A stretch of 64,000 bases of DNA from Kutzneria buriramensis. GTDB taxonomy: Bacteria; Actinomycetota; Actinomycetes; Mycobacteriales; Pseudonocardiaceae. Positions 58,507-64,000 of this stretch are shown here, piece after piece; within the stretch, counting starts at the first letter, position 1; every line of letters starts with the position of its first letter. The position numbers and the translations under genes were made by a program. Below the pieces are notes generated by a model. It ran no database searches. It worked only from the letters and a program-made list of their open reading frames with translations, and was not told the origin of the DNA. The stretch covers positions 9,114,001 to 9,178,000 of the forward strand of contig NZ_CP144375.1 of assembly GCF_043575855.1 (NCBI RefSeq). Direction: 5' to 3'.

Positions 58507-59745
58507 GTGGGCTCCGAACAGTCGACATCATCGCCAGCGCAGGAGTCTCGACGGCCCGGTCGGGTAGGGTGGCCCCCCGACCGGGCCGCTGGCCGTCCGG
58601 CCCTGTACGGGGCCATGTTCTGGGTGGCGGTGGTGGTGGTCTCCGCCGCCGAGGTCACCAACTTCGCCCGCCAGCCGCAGCCCTACGGCCTGTGGCCGCT
58701 GGCCTGCCTGGGCGTGATGGTCCTGGCCTGGCCGGGCATGGCGTGGGATCCGGCCGCCCCAGTGCCGCGCAAGCTGGCGCTGCTGCCGTTCCTGGCCGGC
58801 ATGGTGGGGCTGAGCCTGTTGTCCCCGTACAACTCCGCCGACATCTGGCTGCTGCTGGCCCTGGCCAACTGCATGTTCGTGTTCGGGCTGCGGGTGACCG
58901 TGGCGATGGCCGCCTGTTTCGTCGCCTTCACCTTCGTCGACATCCTCGACCTTCCCGGCTACACGGTGCTCGAGGCCTCCATCCAGAGCCTCGTCGTGAT
59001 CATGCTGACGGTGTTCGTCACCGGGCTGGCGTCCGCCGTCACCGAGGCGCGGCGGCGGAGGGCCGAGACGCAGCGGCTGCTCGGCGAGCTGGCCGAGGCG
59101 CACCAGGAGCTCCGCGCGTACGCCGACCAGGTGCGGGAGCTGTCCGTGGCCGAGGAGCGGGCGCGGATGGCCCGCGAGATGCACGACTCTGTCGGGCACT
59201 ACCTCACCGTGATCCAGGTCGGGCTCACCAATGCCGAACGCTTCCGTGACAAACGGCCCGAGCAGGCGTGGGCCGAGGTCGCCCAGGCCAAGGAGCTGAC
59301 CCGGGACGCGCTGGCCGAGACCCGGCGGTGGGTGCGGGCGATGCGGCCCTTGGCGTTGGAGGGGCGGACCGGCAGCCAGGCGCTCGCCGAGCTGGCGCGC
59401 ACGTTCGACGGGACCGGCATCGAGGTCCGGTTCCAGGTGCACGGCGCGGAGCTGCCGCTGCTGGGCGACACTGAGGTGGTGCTGTACCGGGTGCTTCAGG
59501 AGGGGCTGACCAACGTGCTGCGGCATGCCGGGGCCCAGCGGGCCGAGGCCACGCTGTCGTTCAGCGAGGACCGCGTGCGGTTGCGTGTCGGCGACGACGG
59601 GCACGGCGCGCCCGACCTGACCAGGGGTTTCGGGCTGCTGTCGCTGGAGCAGCGGGCCGAGTCCGCTGGCGGGGTGCTCGTCGCCGGCAATGCCGCCTCC
59701 GGCGGTTTCGAACTGCTCGCCGACCTGCCGGTGCGGCGCCGATGA
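58507..59745 (+). CDS. Sensor histidine kinase (HisKA_3/NarL type)
   Basis: A 412-residue membrane kinase with about five membrane segments at the N-terminus. HisKA_3 begins with SVAEERARMAREMHDSVGHY, where the His (MHD) is phosphorylated, and the ATPase domain includes LQEGLTNVLRHAGAQRAEAT and VGDDGHGAPDLTRGFGLLSL. It pairs with the LuxR-type regulator (ATGA overlap). TACGGT (58494-58499) ends 7 bases before GTG 58507, so this start, not the upstream ATG, is chosen. The signal is unknown. Confidence 0.93.
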   Translation: MGSEQSTSSPAQESRRPGRVGWPPDRAAGRPALYGAMFWVAVVVVSAAEVTNFARQPQPYGLWPLACLGVMVLAWPGMAWDPAAPVPRKLALLPFLAGMVGLSLLSPYNSADIWLLLALANCMFVFGLRVTVAMAACFVAFTFVDILDLPGYTVLEASIQSLVVIMLTVFVTGLASAVTEARRRRAETQRLLGELAEAHQELRAYADQVRELSVAEERARMAREMHDSVGHYLTVIQVGLTNAERFRDKRPEQAWAEVAQAKELTRDALAETRRWVRAMRPLALEGRTGSQALAELARTFDGTGIEVRFQVHGAELPLLGDTEVVLYRVLQEGLTNVLRHAGAQRAEATLSFSEDRVRLRVGDDGHGAPDLTRGFGLLSLEQRAESAGGVLVAGNAASGGFELLADLPVRRR

Positions 59746-60371
59746 GCGTGCGGGTGTTGCTGGTCGACGACCAGATCCTGATGCGCAGCGGGCTGCGGAA
59801 GCTGCTGGAGATCGAGGACGGCATCGAGATCGTCGCCGACGTCGGCAGCGGACCGGATGCGCTGTCGGTCGTCCCTGCCTGCCGCCCCGACGTCGCCCTG
59901 GTGGACGCGCGCATGCCCGGCATGGACGGCATCGAGCTCATCACCCTGCTCACCGCCCAGTTCCCGTCGGTGGCGTCGATCGTCCTGACCACCTTCGACG
60001 AGGACGAGTACCTGTTCGGGGCCTTGAAGGCCGGCGCGCGGGGATTCCTGCTCAAGGACGCCTCCCCCGAGGAGCTCGTCGCCGCCATTCGCCGTGCCGC
60101 CGGCGGCGGAACCGTGTTGAGCGACCAGGTCGCCGGCCGCGTCGTCGCTCAGCTCCGCGGCGAGACGCCGGTGCAGCCGGCGCTTTCCTCCCGTGAAGTG
60201 GAAGTCGCCCGCTTGGTCGGCGCCGGCGCCTCGAACCGTGAGATAGCCTCCCAGCTCTTCATCACCGAAGGCACCGTCAAGAATCACGTTTCCAGCACGC
60301 TGCGCAAACTGGGCCTCCGCGACCGAACCCAGCTGGCCCTCCACGTCACCTCCTCGCCGGGCGCTTTCTGA
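59742..60371 (+). CDS. NarL/LuxR-family response regulator
   Basis: A 209-residue regulator. Receiver: VLLVDDQILMRSGLRKLLEI, Asp in VALVDARMPGMDGIELI, Lys in GFLLKDASPEEL. C-terminal LuxR helix-turn-helix: LSSREVEVARLVGAGASNRE, IASQLFITEGTVKNHVSSTL. Its ATG overlaps the kinase stop, so the pair is co-translated. The target genes are unknown; the repeat at 58428 may be an own-operon site. Confidence 0.95.
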   Translation: MSVRVLLVDDQILMRSGLRKLLEIEDGIEIVADVGSGPDALSVVPACRPDVALVDARMPGMDGIELITLLTAQFPSVASIVLTTFDEDEYLFGALKAGARGFLLKDASPEELVAAIRRAAGGGTVLSDQVAGRVVAQLRGETPVQPALSSREVEVARLVGAGASNREIASQLFITEGTVKNHVSSTLRKLGLRDRTQLALHVTSSPGAF

Positions 60372-60552
60372 TCATTTCCGCTAGGCCGTTCGCGGTGTGA
60401 AGTCTGTCTTTCGGTCGAGGTGATCGTCAGTTTCTCCCGGATTTGCGGGAGAGTGTTCGCCTCTGCTCGCCCTGGCGGCGGTAGAGGCTCTGATCAGCGG
60501 CGCTTTACCCTGGGATCGGGCCTCGTCTGGCGGCGACGATCGGGGGCAGCGC

Positions 60553-60774
60553 GTGGTGGAGCATCGTGCGGCGTATATCGTGGAAGTCGACGCCGAGGGT
60601 CTCACCTGGGTGAAGAGTTCCTACAGCAACAGTGTCGGCGGAAACTGTGTGGAGCAGGCCGTCATGGCCGACCGAATCGTGGTGCGCTGCTCGCGTGACC
60701 GCCTCGGTTCGAGATTGTCCTTCCCGCGTGCGGCCTGGCTGACGTTTCTCGCCGAGACTCGCCGCGGCTGCTGA
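60553..60774 (+). CDS. DUF397 domain protein
   Basis: A 73-residue protein with a clear DUF397 core: LTWVKSSYSNSVGGNCVEQA, VVVRCSRDRLGSRLSFPRAA-like and WLTFLAE. DUF397 proteins are known partners of XRE/DUF5753 regulators in actinomycetes (the WhiJ and Scr1/Scr2 pairs). An XRE/DUF5753 gene lies 411 bp downstream on the same strand, with the non-coding gap described below; the two may function together. The GTG start is the first that precedes the domain. Confidence 0.85.
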   Translation: MVEHRAAYIVEVDAEGLTWVKSSYSNSVGGNCVEQAVMADRIVVRCSRDRLGSRLSFPRAAWLTFLAETRRGC

Positions 60775-61185
60775 CTAACCATCTCGCGTGGATCTTGTCC
60801 GGCCGTCGCCAGGCGCGACCGGCCGTACGAACGCCGTAAACGCCGACGGGCTCTCCCGTGGTCCCGCAGACCCGTGGATGAATCTCTGGCGTGGGCCGCG
60901 CCGGCCATGAGCCCCGACGCGCTGCATGCCGACAACCCCTGTCGCGTGCGCGGGGTAGCGCGCCGCGAGGAGATCGCAGCCTCGTCGTCAGTTGGTCGAC
61001 GCTACTTGAGGGCCGGCCGCGCAAACCATCCGTTCGTGGTACCTCGGCCGCATGGCCACCCCCGAAGATCGCGCGTCGTGCGCATACTGCAATCATCCAC
61101 AAGCCAAAACGCTTGCTACCATATTGCCACATAGCAGATCGCCACCGCGCGGTAGGCTATCTGGCCAGATCAAGGAGGCCCCGCA
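60775..61185. other. 411-bp intergenic region before the XRE gene
   Basis: No gene is recognised. Close to the XRE start is a perfect 12-bp palindrome ATCTGGCCAGAT (61159-61170), overlapping the end of TAGGCTAT, which contains a TAGGCT -10-like hexamer (61153-61158). The palindrome could be an autoregulatory operator. The base composition around 61090-61150 is unusually A/T-rich for this window (CTTGCTACCATATTGCCAC). Confidence 0.5.
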
Positions 61186-62058
61186 GTGCCACCGCGCGCC
61201 AAGACCCCGCTCAGCGAGCAGCGCAAACTCCGTCGAGTTCTGCGCCAGGCCCGCGAGGGCAAGGGGATGACGCAGAAGGACGTGACCGACGCCCTCGACT
61301 GGTCCCCGTCGAAGTTGATCAGGATCGAGAACGGGGCCGTCGGGATCTCCGTGACCGACCTGAAGGCGCTGTTGCTGCACTACGGCGTCACGGACACCGT
61401 CAGGGTCGACGAGCTCGTCCAGATGCTGCGGTTCAGCAAGCAGTCGGCCTGGTGGCAGAAGTACCGGGACCTGGGCGACAGCACCTGGCTCGCCTGGCTC
61501 GGCATCGAGTGGTCGGCGATCCGCATCTGCCAGTTCCAGAACCTGGTGGTGCCCGGTCTGTTGCAGAGCCCGGGCTACATCAGGGCGTTGATGGCGCTCG
61601 GCTCACCGGCGCCCGAGACGAAGGAGCGCTTCATCGATCTGCGTCTCCAGCGACAGAAGCTGATCGAGCTCGACGACGGACCGGAGATGTCGTTCGTGCT
61701 CGACGAGGTGACGCTGCACCGCGTGATCGGTGACGTGGCCACGACGCGGGAACAACTGCGCCACCTGCGGGAAGTGGTGGCGACCCGGCCGAAGGTCTCG
61801 GTCCGGGTGCTGCCGTTCGACGGCGGTGTGCACAAGGGAATGGAAAGCTCGTTCTCCATCTACGAGCTGTCCGACGAGCCCAACGACTACGCGCTCCAGA
61901 TGGACGGCGCTGTCAAGGACCGGCTGCTGGTCGACCCGTCCGACGAGACCAACGAGTACGTGCATGTCTTCGCCGAGCTCGAGAAGGTCGCGCTACCCGC
62001 CGGCGAGACCGTGAAGATCATCGACCGACGCCTGGCGGAGTTGGAGGACAAGACCTGA
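61186..62058 (+). CDS. XRE-family regulator with DUF5753
   Basis: A 290-residue protein. The helix-turn-helix is RRVLRQAREGKGMTQKDVTD then ALDWSPSKLIRIENG (residues 15-55), followed by the DUF5753 domain (YRDLGDSTWLAWLGIEW, NLVVPGLLQSPGYIRALM, RQKLIELDDGPEM and LREVVATRPKVSVRVLPF). AAGGAGG lies 7 bases before the GTG. This is the same class as WhiJ and Scr1 in Streptomyces, which work with DUF397 proteins. It is followed after 208 bp by the SEFIR-like gene in the same direction. Confidence 0.93.
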   Translation: MPPRAKTPLSEQRKLRRVLRQAREGKGMTQKDVTDALDWSPSKLIRIENGAVGISVTDLKALLLHYGVTDTVRVDELVQMLRFSKQSAWWQKYRDLGDSTWLAWLGIEWSAIRICQFQNLVVPGLLQSPGYIRALMALGSPAPETKERFIDLRLQRQKLIELDDGPEMSFVLDEVTLHRVIGDVATTREQLRHLREVVATRPKVSVRVLPFDGGVHKGMESSFSIYELSDEPNDYALQMDGAVKDRLLVDPSDETNEYVHVFAELEKVALPAGETVKIIDRRLAELEDKT

Positions 62059-62266
62059 GCGATGACGGAGAGCGGGCGGTCGTTGCGCCAACAACGACCG
62101 CCCGGAGGACGGAAACCAGAGCCCCACACCAATGAAGCAGTGGATCGCCGCCGGTAGTCGAGACTACGCGCCAGCCGAGTCCCGATTGTGGCCAGTCCCG
62201 CGTTCTTTCGGGTGAAGGACGCGGCCGGTGCCGACTCCGCTCCAGGGTCAGCCCGGGAGGCCGCCA

Positions 62267-63919
62267 GTGACCGCCGAGAACGTGCCGAAAGTCGTCATCA
62301 GTTACGCCCATGAGCCCCCGGGACGGGTGCTGGAGCGAGCCTTGCACCGGGTGTTGTCCGACGCGGGTTTCGATGTCGTGTCCGACCGCGACCTGCTGGG
62401 CGCCGCCTCGCTCCAGCGGTGGATGGTCGGCATGTTCTCCACGCGGATCATCGTGGTCGCGCTGACCGCGGACTACGTTCGGGCCTTCGACGGCCAGGGC
62501 GGCGAGCACTCTCCGCGACAGGGCGTGGCCTTCGAAGCGACGCTGATGCGCGTCCAGAACTATCGCAACCACTCGCTGCACGACAGCGTTCCGGTGGTGT
62601 TGGTGGCGACCCCGGATTTCGACGTCGACCAACTGCCGCTCGACCTGGCGGCGATGGTGGTGCGTCGCTTCGACCCGGTCACCGGCGCCGGCGCGGAGAA
62701 GCTGCTGGCGCACATCAGAGACGTCGCCTTCAGACGTAGGAGGGAGGTCAGCGCGATGAGCAGTGAGCGGTCGCTGCGGCAGATTCACCTTGACCTGGAA
62801 AAGGCCGAGCCCATGTCGGCGCGGGCGGTCGACACCGTCTACGAGTTTCTCGGCGTTCCGGACGAGCCGGATCACGCGCTGGAGCTCGCCGCCGCCTTCC
62901 CGGCCGCGGCGAAGGTCGCGAAGGCCGCCGGCGACGTTCAGCTGGTGCGTCAGATCTCGGACAAGTGCCTGACCGCGTTACGCAAGGGGGACGAGAGACT
63001 CGTCGACGAGTCGAGGATGGAGGGGCGAATCCTGATCTGCGGCGCCGGATGGTGCCTGCAAAGGGAGTACCGCCTCGCCACCGCCTTGCAGTACACCAAC
63101 GAGGGCATGGCGCTGGCCGACCGGCTGCACGATCACTACGGAATCGCCCACGGGCACAAGAACCTGGGGCGGATCCAACGTCTGAACGCCGAACGGGCAC
63201 GCCGCGGCGCCGAGGCCGAGCACCTGCTGCGGACGAGCGTGTCGTCGCTGGAACGGGCGGCCGAGCAGTTCGCGACGATCGGTGGCTGCGAGCACGACGT
63301 GGGCTCGTGCTACAGCCTGACGGCGCGCACGTGCCTGAGCAGTCATCTCATGGTTCCGGACGACCGCGTGCTGACCCGGGCGTGGAGGCTCGTGGACAGG
63401 GCGGAGGAACTGCTGCTGCCCGCGGCCGGCAAGAACTACTTCGACCTCCTGATACTGAAGGTGGAACTGCTGGCCCTGACCGGCTCCCCGGTGCCGGCGA
63501 GACGGATGATCAACGAGGTGATCGAGCACCTGCTGTCCATCCCGGGCGCCGGTCGGTCGGAGATCCACGGGCGGGCCAGGATGATCCGCGCGAACCTGTA
63601 CCCGGGCAGCCGCGGCCGCGCCGACGCGCGGCGTGACCTCCAGGAATGCCAGCAGATCTTCGAGCGGATCGGGCTCAACCACCCGGCCGCGGCGGCGAAA
63701 TGGGCTATCGCCCGGCAGAATCCGAAATCGGTGAGCACGTTGGTCCGGCTCACCGACGAGGACATGGTGAAGCTGGAGCACCTCACCGTCGATCCCTGTG
63801 CGCGGTTGCTGGCCATCGCGGACCTCGAGCGGCAGCACCAGTGGCGCGCCGGCGGCCACGCGGTGACCGCCAAGGTCGATTGGAGCCTGTTCGTGCGGCC
63901 GAACGAGTTCGAGAACTAG
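62267..63919 (+). CDS. SEFIR/TIR-like domain fused to a helical-repeat (TPR-like) region
   Basis: A 550-residue protein. Residues about 7-150 resemble the SEFIR/TIR fold: VPKVVISYAHEPPGRVLERA, then LSDAGFDVVSDRDLLGAA, MFSTRIIVVALTADYVRAFD, and GVAFEATLMRVQNYRNHS. From about residue 165 to the end it is all-helical with TPR-like spacing (GRILICGAGWCLQREYRLAT, GIAHGHKNLGRIQRLNAERA). SEFIR and TIR domains are used in bacterial immune and signalling systems as assembly or NAD-cleaving modules; which applies here cannot be told. GTG 62267 follows GGGAGG; GTG 62228 is an alternative. The XRE regulator upstream may control it (inference). Confidence 0.72.
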   Translation: MTAENVPKVVISYAHEPPGRVLERALHRVLSDAGFDVVSDRDLLGAASLQRWMVGMFSTRIIVVALTADYVRAFDGQGGEHSPRQGVAFEATLMRVQNYRNHSLHDSVPVVLVATPDFDVDQLPLDLAAMVVRRFDPVTGAGAEKLLAHIRDVAFRRRREVSAMSSERSLRQIHLDLEKAEPMSARAVDTVYEFLGVPDEPDHALELAAAFPAAAKVAKAAGDVQLVRQISDKCLTALRKGDERLVDESRMEGRILICGAGWCLQREYRLATALQYTNEGMALADRLHDHYGIAHGHKNLGRIQRLNAERARRGAEAEHLLRTSVSSLERAAEQFATIGGCEHDVGSCYSLTARTCLSSHLMVPDDRVLTRAWRLVDRAEELLLPAAGKNYFDLLILKVELLALTGSPVPARRMINEVIEHLLSIPGAGRSEIHGRARMIRANLYPGSRGRADARRDLQECQQIFERIGLNHPAAAAKWAIARQNPKSVSTLVRLTDEDMVKLEHLTVDPCARLLAIADLERQHQWRAGGHAVTAKVDWSLFVRPNEFEN

Positions 63920-64000
63920 CCGGGCCGCGTGTCCAGGGTGGTCAGGAGGCGGTGGACGCGGTCGGCGTCGGCGAGGCGGTGTTGAGTCGTGTAGCGGGAC
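63916..64000 (-). CDS. C-terminal end of an unidentified gene
   Basis: The minus strand reads SRYTTQHRLADADRVHRLLT then TLDTRPG and stops at TAG (63918-63916). It converges on the SEFIR-like gene with a 3-bp overlap; the rest lies beyond the right edge. The Y-T-T...DADRVHRLL end resembles the C-terminus of class V aminotransferases, but this is a weak hint. Confidence 0.4.
   Translation of the reverse strand, partial: SRYTTQHRLADADRVHRLLTTLDTRPG

Noticed and set aside
61052..61270. Small plus-strand gene with CAYCNHPQAKT
   Set aside because: It overlaps the ribosome-binding site and start of the XRE gene in another frame and has no start signal of its own.

Overview
The window is GC-rich DNA (roughly 70 % G+C by eye) from an actinomycete. 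GTG starts are frequent, operons are linked by ATGA/GTGA overlaps, and the gene families are actinobacterial: F420-type (Ddn-like) oxidoreductase, DUF397 plus XRE/DUF5753 regulators, a fabG-inhA pair, a class I terpene synthase, MarR/TetR/ROK/HxlR regulators and 13E12-type HNH endonuclease. A member of the Pseudonocardiales or a related order is the best guess (inference, no marker gene present). I saw no rRNA, tRNA, CRISPR or intact insertion sequence. The window looks like ordinary chromosome with accessory patches.

Layout. 1-0.9 kb: start of a nitrilase-like gene and a divergent GntR regulator. 1-3.4 kb: a DUF222/HNH endonuclease gene bracketed by two copies, in opposite orientation, of a ~120-bp palindromic element, followed by a 16-bp tandem repeat array and C-rich non-coding DNA. 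3.4-8.4 kb: mutA-mutB-meaB (methylmalonyl-CoA mutase and its GTPase chaperone). 8.5-14.5 kb: alpha-glucosidase plus a carbohydrate ABC importer and a divergent LacI regulator. 14.5-20.3 kb: two SDR genes sharing a 24-bp divergent promoter, a cupin, a beta-lactamase-fold hydrolase, and an mscS/kinase-like/hypothetical operon. 20.3-25.5 kb: Gfo/Idh oxidoreductase with ROK regulator, a truncated isoaspartyl-methyltransferase-like gene, and TetR with NDH-2. 25.7-33.8 kb: two MFS exporters, a large secreted phosphodiester glycosidase, idi, and several small genes. 33.8-37.4 kb: thiolase, carotenoid oxygenase and a double HxlR regulator in one operon. 38.2-45 kb: sedolisin protease, an alpha/beta hydrolase behind a 16-residue leader peptide and hairpin, AraC, esterase, quinone reductase, GNAT, methyltransferase. 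45-48.6 kb: Ddn-like protein/MarR, TetR/thioesterase, isochorismatase, IS5 transposase remnant. 48.6-52.9 kb: MHS symporter, response regulator, histidine kinase and an orphan TAXI binding protein in one operon. 53-58.4 kb: terpene synthase, FAD/Fe-S dehydrogenase, fabG-inhA. 58.5-64 kb: a NarL-type two-component system, DUF397, XRE/DUF5753, a SEFIR-like/helical-repeat protein and a partial gene at the edge.

Several signals go beyond single genes. Many monocistronic starts have a TAnnnT-like -10 box 6-8 bases before the start codon and no Shine-Dalgarno, which suggests leaderless transcripts. A ~47-bp element (core TGCCTGAAACCTACATTCGG) recurs at five gene 3' ends, always in the same sense as the upstream gene. 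Two intergenic hairpins share an 11-base loop but have different stems. The most notable single find is a short leader reading frame followed directly by a hairpin that encloses the ribosome-binding site of an alpha/beta hydrolase gene (39773-39870), which looks like a translational attenuator.

All assignments rest on reading the translated sequence and known family motifs. No database search was possible.
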